Shown here: positions 42,301 through 50,241 of the stretch, one piece after another | Position numbering within the stretch: position 1 is the stretch's first letter | Layout: every line of letters begins with the position of its first letter | DNA from: Bacteroidota bacterium | GTDB lineage: Bacteria; Bacteroidota; Bacteroidia; Cytophagales; Cyclobacteriaceae | Reading direction: 5' to 3' | Assembly (NCBI GenBank): GCA_018267285.1 | Contig: JAFDYU010000011.1 | Coordinates: 1 to 64,000, forward strand | DNA length: 64,000 nucleotides | Made by a program: the position numbers and the translations under genes | Notes under the pieces: generated by a model | The model's database searches: none | What the model was told of the DNA's origin: nothing | The model's input: only the letters and a program-made list of their open reading frames with translations

Positions 42301-42439
42301 GCACCACCACGTTTGCACCGGGCACGGGCAGGTTGTCTTCCTTAGAAGTTACCTTACCTGTTATGGTTCTTTCCTGCGCCATCACACAACCAACACCAAA
42401 CAATCCTATTAAAAAGAGCAATCGTAGCTGTTTCCTCAT
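39398..42439 (-). CDS. susC: SusC/RagA-type TonB-dependent transporter
   Basis: 1013 residues from the ATG at 42439 (an upstream in-frame ATG at 42469 gives a poor signal peptide). Signal peptide ending VMAQ, carboxypeptidase-D-like plug extension (TITGKVTSKEDNLPVPGANVVVQGTTRGTTTDAEGNFQLSI), TonB box-like region, plug (SVQSLQGKVAGLQVFNSSGAPGATPIVRVRGVGTF...IEVLKDASATAIYGSRGANGVIIVTTK) and 22-strand barrel ending in TGLNITF. Imports the oligosaccharide bound by SusD. Confidence 0.95.
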   Translation of the reverse strand: MRKQLRLLFLIGLFGVGCVMAQERTITGKVTSKEDNLPVPGANVVVQGTTRGTTTDAEGNFQLSIQASDQALLVSFVGYKTQTITIGGQTTFTIALETEAASLQEVVVVGYGVQKKSDLTGAISSVKESDITKIPSFSAVQSLQGKVAGLQVFNSSGAPGATPIVRVRGVGTFNNASPIFVVDGLILDDISFLNPGDIQSIEVLKDASATAIYGSRGANGVIIVTTKQGKPGQEKPSITLSSELSIQQVNKQIDMLNGREFATVYNKILPGTFNNIDLVSNTNWQSLIFQTAPMQTHQISISGSSTKSQYYFGVSYYKQEGIIPKSNYQRLTLKFNNTYNLSKNIKVGNNVTLTPFSQQNAPDVVSQAYRAQPTAFPYYPDSSTFAAVRNVGNPLASLAYSNSFNKGIRLVGNVFTDVSFLKDFIFHSSFGVDLSYTKSTDFTPAYKVYYADGTASQQQNLFSDLSKGSSDASTWLWENTITYNKSLGDHRLNILGGYTMQQTSNEYINIQGSNLIRNSPDLRYLNNPSYFYNQTTSPPINNLGNLDNGVNAGGYYSMLSYLFRANYTFKDRYLATISFRRDGSSKFAPSNRFSNFPSAAIGWNVINEQFMQNIKSLSNLKLRGSWGVIGNEKIDYLQQYSVVASNASTSPVFGPSNSINTGATFGVSGNPNLKWETTYQTDIGLEIGFFNNKLTGEFDYFRRQTNDILVGLRPAGYFGNGSGATITYNAGSILNRGLEFNVAWQDTFQGLRYRVAFLGNTLHNEVLTVGGNKGIDSTLVGGYINDGRPVTLSRKGMPIGEFYGYKTNGIFQNAAELASYPHDSNAGVGDLRFVDANKDGKIDANDRVAMGSPIPTLVYGFNFSLGYKNFDLQVDFQGQRGNVIFNAKEVVRPDPYNFEKHVINYWHGEGTSNTEPRPSFGGYNFSVSDRFIQSASYMRLRSITLAYSLPKTVTDRIHLKQVKLYVRGTNLFTISKFTGYSPDFGSSDVLSNNIDGGTYPLQKIYSTGLNITF

Positions 42440-42686
42440 AAGCAAATTGGTTTTCAATGAGTTAACCAAACAATCGTTGGCAGAAATTGTTTTCGGCCAT
42501 GATTTATTATGAGAAAGTTATTACCAAGCAAATTCTTTGTAAAATATTTTAAGTTAAATCATCCCAAAATAAATGTTTACCGATAGTTACATCTGCTGCC
42601 TGATTCACGCAAAAAAAACAATGCTTTCAAACGATTTCAAGGCACTTTTCCAGCTCTTTACGCATTGATTTTGCGCTTCAAAAACA

Positions 42687-44591
42687 TTAATTTTTAGGAT
42701 TGCTCCTCACGGTCTTCTTTTTTGCAGTTGTCTTAGGCTTTTCGCGGTCGAGTACTATTTCCTCCCACGGGTTTCCGCCCGCATGTGTTTGTTCGATGGA
42801 GATCATCCGTTCTTCCACTTTATGCTTGAATGCCCAAACGGTACTCAACCTCAATTGCAATTTTTCGGCTAATGCCTCGAGGGTGAACGTGTTTTTACCC
42901 GACTGCACCAAATACGTAAGATAAAATGCTTTGCCGATCGGGAACTTCACACCGTGAAATAACGTGTTGGAAGTTATCGACTCGTTGTAGCCGCAGCGCG
43001 TACACCTGCGCGAAAATTTCAACGGACCTGGCGAATGCTTTACGTTTCGGCATTTCACACATTCAAAACCTTTTTGCTCTTTCAGTTTTTCTAAAAAACG
43101 GTAGCACGAAAGGTCATCGGGATAGAGCGTTTTAAACTCATCGTAATCCATCTGTTTCTCGTGCATTCGCTCTTCCAGCACCTCCTTCACTTTGTTCTTC
43201 AGTTTCCAGTTATCCAGATCGAGTATGGAATTGATTTGATTGATCTCTACCGACTGGCGATTGAGTTTGGCATTGCTTTCGATCAGCTCTTCATTCTTAT
43301 GGTGCAACTCCTGAGTACGTTCCGCAACTTTCTTTTCCAACTCAAGGTTTACTTTGTCTTTTAGGCGCATGTTCACTTCATGCTGGTGAATGATTCGTTT
43401 CATAGCCCGATCGCGGTTGTCTTTCAATATCCTGATCCGGTCGCCCAACGCCACGGTTAAAAACAGCATTTCGAAAACAAAACTAAAATGGAGGCTGTAG
43501 TGGGTTAGTGTGGTAAACGGAAGAATATTTACATAAACCAGCGTGCGCAAAAAGAAACCAAAAAACAGAAGCCCATACGCAATTACAAAAAAACGTGCCG
43601 GCCTGTAACCGCTGCGCCATACTTTAATGGCCGTAAAAAAAATTAACGAAAGCGGAATAATTTCCAGCGTACGGAAGGTGAGCATCTGCCTCGATACCAG
43701 CAAGCTAAATACAAACCAGATGGTGCGCGCCACAATCATGATTTTCAAAGCTCGATCTAATTGAGGGGCATTGGCCTTGGTACTGAGAAACCTTCGCGTA
43801 AAAATCAGCGACCAAACGATGACCAGATAAAGCGAAACGCCCACGGCCCAATCATTAAGCACAGGATAGGAAGGCCACAAATATTGAAAACCGATACCAT
43901 CATAACTCATGGCGTATAACGCCACGCTGATGAGATAGCAGATGTAATAGATAAATTTAATTTCGCGTATGGCGAGAAAGACCAAAAGATTATACACCAC
44001 AATAATCAAGATCATGCCATAAAACATACCGTAGAGGTAATATTCATTCAGCGCGTAGTACACGAAGTAGTTGGTAGAACGAAGCGCCAGGCGGATGTCG
44101 GCAAATTCGTGCGACCGGATTTTAAAATAATACGTCTCCAACCCTTCGCCATGAAACTCAAGCGGCAATTCAAAATTTTTGTGAATAAATAGTCGTGAGC
44201 TAAAATCCTGATGGTCGCCTAAAATTATTTCTTTGTAGGAACCATCACCTTGCGGGTAATAAGCGGTGAGGCTATCGATAGTCTGATCATAAAATTCGAG
44301 AAGCCAATATTTTTTAGTGACTGTATTTTTTTGGATTGTCAGTCGCACCCAATACGAGGCATTCTTTCTAAAATCAGAATTAATGTACGCAGCATGTTGG
44401 CGGAAATTGTTTTTATAGTTTGCTGAAGATATTTCTTTAAAAGAGACTTGATTGGCAGTATCTACCGCATAGTATAAGTCGTGCGCCATGAAGTCGTGAT
44501 GATCTACTGCATCATCTACTTCAATAACGGATTGTGATTTCAGGTTTTGAAAAGCCAACCACAGCACCATTCCCAAAAAACACCTGATCAT
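42687..44591 (-). CDS. 7TM-DISM receptor fused to an IS1595-type transposase zinc-ribbon/HTH domain
   Basis: 634 residues: a signal peptide, an extracellular 7TMR-DISMED2-type sensor (about 25-175), seven transmembrane helices (about 183-385), a coiled coil (390-480) and a cytoplasmic module at 480-600. In that module YDEFKTLYPDDLSCYRFLEKL is the N-terminal helix of IS1595/ISXO2-type transposases, Cys511/Cys514/Cys530/Cys533 form their zinc ribbon, and TSNTLFHGVKFPIGKAFYLTYL plus TLEALAEKLQLRLSTVWAFKHKVEERM is their HTH. The transposase DDE domain is absent. It lies 247 bp upstream of susC in the same direction, so it is probably the membrane-bound regulator of this locus. No kinase, GGDEF or guanylate-cyclase domain is present. 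Confidence 0.85.
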   Translation of the reverse strand: MIRCFLGMVLWLAFQNLKSQSVIEVDDAVDHHDFMAHDLYYAVDTANQVSFKEISSANYKNNFRQHAAYINSDFRKNASYWVRLTIQKNTVTKKYWLLEFYDQTIDSLTAYYPQGDGSYKEIILGDHQDFSSRLFIHKNFELPLEFHGEGLETYYFKIRSHEFADIRLALRSTNYFVYYALNEYYLYGMFYGMILIIVVYNLLVFLAIREIKFIYYICYLISVALYAMSYDGIGFQYLWPSYPVLNDWAVGVSLYLVIVWSLIFTRRFLSTKANAPQLDRALKIMIVARTIWFVFSLLVSRQMLTFRTLEIIPLSLIFFTAIKVWRSGYRPARFFVIAYGLLFFGFFLRTLVYVNILPFTTLTHYSLHFSFVFEMLFLTVALGDRIRILKDNRDRAMKRIIHQHEVNMRLKDKVNLELEKKVAERTQELHHKNEELIESNAKLNRQSVEINQINSILDLDNWKLKNKVKEVLEERMHEKQMDYDEFKTLYPDDLSCYRFLEKLKEQKGFECVKCRNVKHSPGPLKFSRRCTRCGYNESITSNTLFHGVKFPIGKAFYLTYLVQSGKNTFTLEALAEKLQLRLSTVWAFKHKVEERMISIEQTHAGGNPWEEIVLDREKPKTTAKKKTVRSNPKN

Positions 44592-44650
44592 ACCTCAAGA
44601 TAAGAATAAATAAATCCATGTCACATCTTATTTTACTTAACAAAGTTTGA

Positions 44651-47314
44651 TTAATTTTTTATCAATTTGATTTTATAACTTTTATTGTTCTGGGAAATTG
44701 TCAAAATATAAATACCAACAGAAAGACGGGAGGCATTCCCACTAATTATGCCTTCTTGATTTTCAAATGAAACAAATATCGAACGACCAAAAGAGTCGAT
44801 TAGTTCAACATAGTCCACTGGCTGAGATAAATTTGAAATCGAAAAGACTCCTTGGGTAGGATTGGGGTAGACCATAATATCTTTAGGTAAATCAACATCT
44901 GTTATTACCAATGATATCACATTAGAATTTTCAGAAACCCCTGAAGCGTTATAGGCTCGAACTCGATATTGAAATGGGGCACTTTGTATCCCTATTACAC
45001 TTTTTACAGTATCACTCAACAAAACCCCATTGTATCCTGACAGGAATGTAACAAAATTGTCATTCGAAATATCAAGCTGGTATCCAACTGCGCCTTTTGA
45101 ACCATTCCAATTAACCTGAAAACTGCTGTCAGTAACTTTAGATGCAGGCAAGGCAACAGGAAATGATGGTATAAACACCGAGACTACCTCCAAGGAATTA
45201 GAATTTGAACATGCTACATATGCAAAGCCATTTGAAAAAAAAACAGATACTGGTTTACTCAATATGGCTCCATCTGTGCCGTTAGTAAGAATAGCAGCAT
45301 GTTTTGGATTTGATGGGTCTCTTATATCAAATATTTCTAATGCATCTACTCCATTTCCAAGGGAGGACTTATTAGTAGTAACATAAGCGTAATACCCAGA
45401 GACAAAAACAGATCTGGCATTAGACAATACAGCTCCACCAGTTCCTTGAGTAACACTCCCCACGTGAACAGGAGCGCTTGGCGTACTTACATTTATAATT
45501 TCTAAGGTATTGGACTGGCTGCTCACCACATACGCGAATTCCCCAGAAACAAAGACAGATATAGGATTGCTTAATTTTGCTCCCATTGAGCCATCACTAA
45601 TTTTACCAATGTGTATTGGAGAATTGGGCACAGAGACATCTACTATTTCGAGAGCATTTGAGCTACTCACTAAATATGCATAGTTTCCAGAAACATAAAC
45701 CGAATTTGGTGAAACCAAGGCTGTCCCATTTACACCATCACCTAAACTTCCTGCGTGTTTTGGAGATACAGGATTACTCACATCAACAATTTCAAGGGAA
45801 CTTGAATTGGTGCTGGCGATATAGGCATAGCTACCTTGAACAAAGACAGAGCTTGGATATTTAATCAAAGCACCTCCAGTGCCATCAACCAGGCTACCCT
45901 TATGTTGTGGATTTCCGGGATCAGACACATCGATGATCTCAAGGGAATTACTGTTTTGACTGACAACATAAGCATAACCTCCGGAAACAAAGACCGATGA
46001 CGGTGAATCCAAAAGCGCACCATTTGCCTCATTCAATATTTTTCCTTTATGAACTGGAGCATTGGGTTGAGTAATATCTATTATTTCAAGAGCAATGGAG
46101 CTGGTAACGTATGCATAGTTACCATCCACAAATACACAGTTGGCCTTCTCTAAGCTAGGTTGATCAGATTTAGTTACGCCATGTAAATTACCTAAATGAG
46201 TAGGGTCTGTCGGATCGAAAATATTAATAATTTCTAGTGCGTTAGAAAGCGAACTTGCTACGTAAGCGTTGCCCTCTGAGACAAAAACAGAACAAGCATA
46301 ATTCAATAAAGCACCATTTACATTATCTACTATGCTGCCAATATGGATAGGAGACAATGGATTGGAAATATCAATTATTTCAAGTGAACTTGAAAATGCG
46401 CTAGCCACATAAGCATAACTATCATTCACATAAACAGACATTGGAACATTTAGAATCGAACCTCCATCGCCATTCGAAACACTAGCTGCATGAGTGGGGA
46501 CATTTGGATTACTAATATCAATTATCTCCAAGGCATTCTCGTTGTTTGATTTGTATGAGGAATTGGCAACGTAAGCATAGTTTCCGCTTATAAAAACATC
46601 ATTTGGAGACGATAATTTTGCTCCACCTTGACCATCTACCAACGTACCCGCAATCGTTGGGAATAACGGGTTACTGACGTCAATTATTACTAACGCATTT
46701 GATGCTGCCGCATAAACATAATTCCCTGAAACAACAATGCTTATAGCATCACTCAAGTAGCCGTTAGTATCATAAATATTTCCTACATGTGTTGGCTTGG
46801 TCGGATCAGATACATCTAATATCTCCAAGGCGCCAATTTCGCTTGCTACATACGCCAGCGTTCCGTTTACACAAACCGAAGATGCATTGTCAAATACTGC
46901 ACCACCCATGCCATTCGAAATAGACCCTACGACTACCGGGTTAGTTATATCGCTGAAATCAATAATTGAAAAGCCTAAAAGAGTTGCTACATAAATATAT
47001 GACCCAGCTACAAAAAATGATTTAGGCCCATTAAGAATAAGGTCATTTAGAAGTATTGAACTTTTCAAAGCAGGGGCAGATGGTGTAGATATGTCAACAA
47101 TAGATATGACTCCGTTACCACTAACGAAAGCTAAATTACCTGAAACAAAAACAGCTGTTGGTCGATACAGCAGCGGGGGGCCAATCACACTTCCCTGGTG
47201 TGCAGGGTTTAAGATTTGACCTGTTGAAATAAATGAAACAAAGAAAAGGAAGGTTAAAAATAAAAAACTGAAGTAAACCTTATGCTTGAAGAAATTAATA
47301 ATTTTTATAAACAT
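44651..47314 (-). CDS. LVIVD-repeat surface protein with T9SS sorting domain
   Basis: 887 residues: a signal peptide, then 14 copies of a roughly 50-residue repeat built on SVFVSGNYAYVAS-x-NALEIIDISNP-x-P-x-H-x-GS-x-DG-x-GG (LVIVD family, beta-propeller-like), an FN3 domain (about 715-800) and a T9SS type A domain (YPNPTQGVFSISNLS...VGIYILTIS...YKIKLIKN). It is a secreted or surface-attached protein, probably binding rather than catalytic. The 14 repeats suggest two seven-bladed propellers. Confidence 0.88.
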   Translation of the reverse strand: MFIKIINFFKHKVYFSFLFLTFLFFVSFISTGQILNPAHQGSVIGPPLLYRPTAVFVSGNLAFVSGNGVISIVDISTPSAPALKSSILLNDLILNGPKSFFVAGSYIYVATLLGFSIIDFSDITNPVVVGSISNGMGGAVFDNASSVCVNGTLAYVASEIGALEILDVSDPTKPTHVGNIYDTNGYLSDAISIVVSGNYVYAAASNALVIIDVSNPLFPTIAGTLVDGQGGAKLSSPNDVFISGNYAYVANSSYKSNNENALEIIDISNPNVPTHAASVSNGDGGSILNVPMSVYVNDSYAYVASAFSSSLEIIDISNPLSPIHIGSIVDNVNGALLNYACSVFVSEGNAYVASSLSNALEIINIFDPTDPTHLGNLHGVTKSDQPSLEKANCVFVDGNYAYVTSSIALEIIDITQPNAPVHKGKILNEANGALLDSPSSVFVSGGYAYVVSQNSNSLEIIDVSDPGNPQHKGSLVDGTGGALIKYPSSVFVQGSYAYIASTNSSSLEIVDVSNPVSPKHAGSLGDGVNGTALVSPNSVYVSGNYAYLVSSSNALEIVDVSVPNSPIHIGKISDGSMGAKLSNPISVFVSGEFAYVVSSQSNTLEIINVSTPSAPVHVGSVTQGTGGAVLSNARSVFVSGYYAYVTTNKSSLGNGVDALEIFDIRDPSNPKHAAILTNGTDGAILSKPVSVFFSNGFAYVACSNSNSLEVVSVFIPSFPVALPASKVTDSSFQVNWNGSKGAVGYQLDISNDNFVTFLSGYNGVLLSDTVKSVIGIQSAPFQYRVRAYNASGVSENSNVISLVITDVDLPKDIMVYPNPTQGVFSISNLSQPVDYVELIDSFGRSIFVSFENQEGIISGNASRLSVGIYILTISQNNKSYKIKLIKN

Positions 47315-47422
47315 AATAATGTATGTGATATAAGTTCAACCAATAAGTGCAACACAATTGGTTAAAAAAGGAATATTCCTCTCCCTTTCAATTTGACCAA
47401 GTTAATTTAAACTTGTGTTGCA

Positions 47423-47640
47423 ATGACAAAATACAAACAACTCAGCCAATAGCAAAGGTATGTAATTTTGGCAGCCTTGTAAAAGCAAGAAAGGGAAGAC
47501 AGAATAGCAGCACTATTGGTGTTGATCGGTCTACCATCTATTGGGAATTAAAACACAACACCCAAAACGAGGCAGAGGTACGATGGTATACAGGTCAGAA
47601 TGGCTCAGAAGAAACCAAACTACGACACCCGGTAAAGCTT
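47423..47640 (+). pseudogene. IS30-type transposase N-terminal remnant
   Basis: Reading from the ATG at 47423 gives MTKYKQLSQ-stop-QRYVILAAL-stop-KQE; a shifted frame continues with IGVDRSTIYWELKHNT, the recognition-helix segment of IS30 transposases (IGVDRSTIYRELKRN), and a third frame with RMAQKKPNYDTR. At least two stops and two frameshifts make it dead. It is followed directly by a fragment of another gene. Confidence 0.75.
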
Positions 47641-47651
47641 GGCGTCCTATA

Positions 47652-48044
47652 ATGAATATCAATTCAATATCTATCGCAGTCAGAAAAAATATACCAGGAG
47701 GTCAATGGCTTTATCTCAAAATGTATTGCGGGCTCAAGACCGCGGATACAATATTGGTCAATTCCATACAAGAAATGACTACCGAATTTCCCAATGATGG
47801 TTCAATCGAAAAATTCTTTTTTATCAGGTACACTGATCCCTGTCACCACCTTAGAATTCGTTTCTACAACTCAACAGGATTAGATGGATTGTTAAGCAGG
47901 ATTAATAAAGCAATAAAGCCCTATATTGAGAATAAGATTATATCAAAAGTTAGTGTGGATACCTACGAACTAGAACTTGAAAGATATGGAGTTCTGAACA
48001 TAGAAAATTCAGAGTCAATTTTTTTCTCTGATTCACAGTCGTGA
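47652..48044 (+). pseudogene. Fragment of a lanthipeptide dehydratase C-domain / thiopeptide-type bacteriocin biosynthesis protein
   Basis: 130 residues from the ATG at 47652: QWLYLKMYCGLKTADTILVNSIQEM, FFFIRYTDPCHHLRIRFYN, VDTYELELERYGVLNIENSESIFFSDSQS. These are the first conserved blocks of the SpaB_C (thiopeptide-type bacteriocin biosynthesis) domain, which normally runs to about 250-300 residues and removes the glutamate in lanthipeptide dehydration. The frame stops at 48042 after the first half. No other RiPP gene is seen nearby, so this is a remnant, possibly brought by the IS30 element. Confidence 0.75.
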
Positions 48045-48099
48045 AATAAGAATTTTATCTTTCTGGAAGGTAATGAAGGAGAAGTAATATGTTTCTAAT

Positions 48100-49458
48100 T
48101 TAGTTGTCTAACCACCCGCCTTTGAACCCCGCTTTCTTCAATCCGGAAACGATGTATTTATTTTTTTTCAGCAGGTTCCAAATAAATCCGTTCTGATAAT
48201 TTTCAAGCTGAATAAGAATTGGCCCTTGGTCGATGCCGAGATAATCCTGATCGTACCAACCCCTGCTTCCATCTTTATTCGCTATCGATAAGTTAAACGC
48301 ATCTTTAAATCCATATTGTCCATAAATTTTGCTTCCGTATTTTTTTTTCATTGTAAGAAGTGCATCCATACAAAATTCAGGTGCAAAAGGGATGGATCCG
48401 CCTACAGCCGTGGGTGCTATCGTGCCGTCATCGTTTACATTCCATTGGGCTGCCCCGCGTGCCGAGTAGCCCATAAAAGAAATATTGGGGTTGGCACTGT
48501 TTTCGTTGCCTGGGCCATCGCAAGCGGTGAGCCCCCACACGTTGGAATCGTACCCCACCCAACCGGCCGGGTTGGTAATGCAATATTGCCTGTTGGCAAG
48601 GGTGGCCCGTCTTGAGTTTTCAAAATAATCGATTCCTTTCTGCTTCATGTAGTCATCTTGAATACCTCTGAAGTCGATAAACAGGTGAGAATACTGATGC
48701 CCGAACATCGGCCCGAAATTGATGTGTTCCTGGCCAAAATAGTTTCCCCACTGATAGGTATCCGTCCAGGCATGCCAACTTTCTGGCGCAATGGGGTGAG
48801 TGGTGGAACCGAGTGCCATGATGTATAAAATCATGCCTTCGTTGTAGCCTTTCCAACGTGCTTTGATAAATCCATTTTCCGGATGCCAGCCCATCGTCAT
48901 GGTCTTTTCGTTGTTCATTGCCCAGGCCCAATCTACCGCGAGAAAAAGTGAATCGGCAAGACTTCTGATTTCTTTCTCTGTATCGTTGTCTCGATCAAAA
49001 AAAGATTGGCACGACAGAATTCCGGCCATGAGCAAACCCGTATCAACGGTTGATAATTCTACTTTGCGAAAGCGCAAGCCTGTTTTCATATCAATAAAAT
49101 GATAGAAGAAACCGTTGTAGCCCGATGTGCCCGTAGCCGCATCGCCCTTAGGCGAATGTTGAAAAAACCTCAAAGTCTTCCGCACTCGTTCGGCCGCCTG
49201 ATCGCGCGAAATATAGCCGCGGTTCACCCCTACCAGATAGGCCGAAAGCCCAAACCCGGTTGCCGCAATGCTCGAAAAACTTTTCGATGGCCAGCGGTCG
49301 GGCTGGTTGCCGGTGGTTGAGTCGGCCAGATTCCAAAAAAAACTGAATGTGTCCCTTGAAAGGGAGTCGAGAAAGAGTTTCTCACTTGATCGATTTTCGT
49401 TTTTACAAGAAGAAAAAAATATAAGTACTGCTAAGGCAAATAAAGTTCGCGTCATCAT
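48100..49458 (-). CDS. Glucoamylase-like (PF10091, GH144-type) lipoprotein, second copy
   Basis: 452 residues with a lipobox (LIFFSSCKNE) and the catalytic domain only: AATGFGLSAYLVGVNRGYISRDQAAERV, GFFYHFIDMKTGLRFRKVELSTVDTGLLMAG, GYNEGMILYIMALGSTTHPI, WGLTACDGPGNEN and YLGIDQGPILIQLENYQNGFIWNLL. It lacks the Ig domains of the paralogue at 34510-36498. Together they suggest two endo-acting enzymes, one with extra binding domains. It lies on the same strand as the locus but is separated from it by the LVIVD gene and remnants. Confidence 0.8.
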   Translation of the reverse strand: MMTRTLFALAVLIFFSSCKNENRSSEKLFLDSLSRDTFSFFWNLADSTTGNQPDRWPSKSFSSIAATGFGLSAYLVGVNRGYISRDQAAERVRKTLRFFQHSPKGDAATGTSGYNGFFYHFIDMKTGLRFRKVELSTVDTGLLMAGILSCQSFFDRDNDTEKEIRSLADSLFLAVDWAWAMNNEKTMTMGWHPENGFIKARWKGYNEGMILYIMALGSTTHPIAPESWHAWTDTYQWGNYFGQEHINFGPMFGHQYSHLFIDFRGIQDDYMKQKGIDYFENSRRATLANRQYCITNPAGWVGYDSNVWGLTACDGPGNENSANPNISFMGYSARGAAQWNVNDDGTIAPTAVGGSIPFAPEFCMDALLTMKKKYGSKIYGQYGFKDAFNLSIANKDGSRGWYDQDYLGIDQGPILIQLENYQNGFIWNLLKKNKYIVSGLKKAGFKGGWLDN

Positions 49459-49474
49459 GGTTAATTTTATTTTT

Positions 49475-50239
49475 TCAACTATATCCCATTAATTTATATA
49501 CCGCCATTCCCACCCATTCCTTCACCAGCGTGTGCCATCTCATGAGTGATTCCACACTCGGCACAATCAGCACATCCAATGTAAATTGCCTGTGGTGCGA
49601 AAGGAAGTCAACGCTAAAGCAGTCGGTCTTCCATCCTATTTTTTCAAAGCAAGCCAAAGACCTTCGCATGTGAAATGCAGAGGTTATTAAAATGCATTCT
49701 TCAGGAGTTGTATTTCCTAAAAGTCTTTTTACCGCCACAGCCGACTCGTGCGTGTTCCTCGATTTGCCTTCGATTACAATATCTTGCACAGGCACACCCA
49801 TAAGCTGCAACACGCTCGCTATCTCTAAGGCTTCGTTTTGTTCGGGGGCCGTTACCCGGCCGCTACCACCCGACACCAGAATCTTCTTTATTATCCCGAG
49901 TTTGTATAGCTGCAACGTGTGTGTCACCCGGTCGGCACCGCAGTTAAAATAGACGCGGTCGGGTGGGCCGGTGTCGTACCGGGTTACTCCGGCTAAAATA
50001 ATTCCGTAGGTGTATGTTTTCTTAATGTCTTGAATTTTCGTTACGGGGATTTCCCATAGCCGCATCACTTCGTTGTTGATGAAATCGTTTGTAAAAAAAA
50101 GAAGCATGGCCAGTGCAGTAAATCGACATTTTTTCTTCAACGATTCTTTTTTCAAAAAAAAAGAAACAATCAATAAGCCGCAAATTACTACCAGCGGCAT
50201 CACCGCATACAACAGAATTTTAGAAAGGATAAAAAACAT
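49475..50239 (-). CDS. YdcF/ElyC (DUF218) family membrane protein
   Basis: 254 residues: two N-terminal hydrophobic helices, then the DUF218 domain (YGIILAGVTRY, ADRVTHTLQLYKLGIIKKILVSGGSGRVTAPEQNEALEIASVLQLMGVPVQDIVIEGKSRNTHESAVAVKRLL, CILITSAFHMRRSLACFEKIG). ElyC-like proteins act in cell-envelope integrity. It follows the ABC transporter gene by 2 bp and is probably cotranscribed. Confidence 0.85.
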   Translation of the reverse strand: MFFILSKILLYAVMPLVVICGLLIVSFFLKKESLKKKCRFTALAMLLFFTNDFINNEVMRLWEIPVTKIQDIKKTYTYGIILAGVTRYDTGPPDRVYFNCGADRVTHTLQLYKLGIIKKILVSGGSGRVTAPEQNEALEIASVLQLMGVPVQDIVIEGKSRNTHESAVAVKRLLGNTTPEECILITSAFHMRRSLACFEKIGWKTDCFSVDFLSHHRQFTLDVLIVPSVESLMRWHTLVKEWVGMAVYKLMGYS

Positions 50240-50241
50240 GA

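Noticed and set aside
47347-47652. A real gene covering 47347-47652
   Set aside because: It combines random upstream sequence with an IS30 fragment split by frameshifts and stops; treated as a pseudogene.
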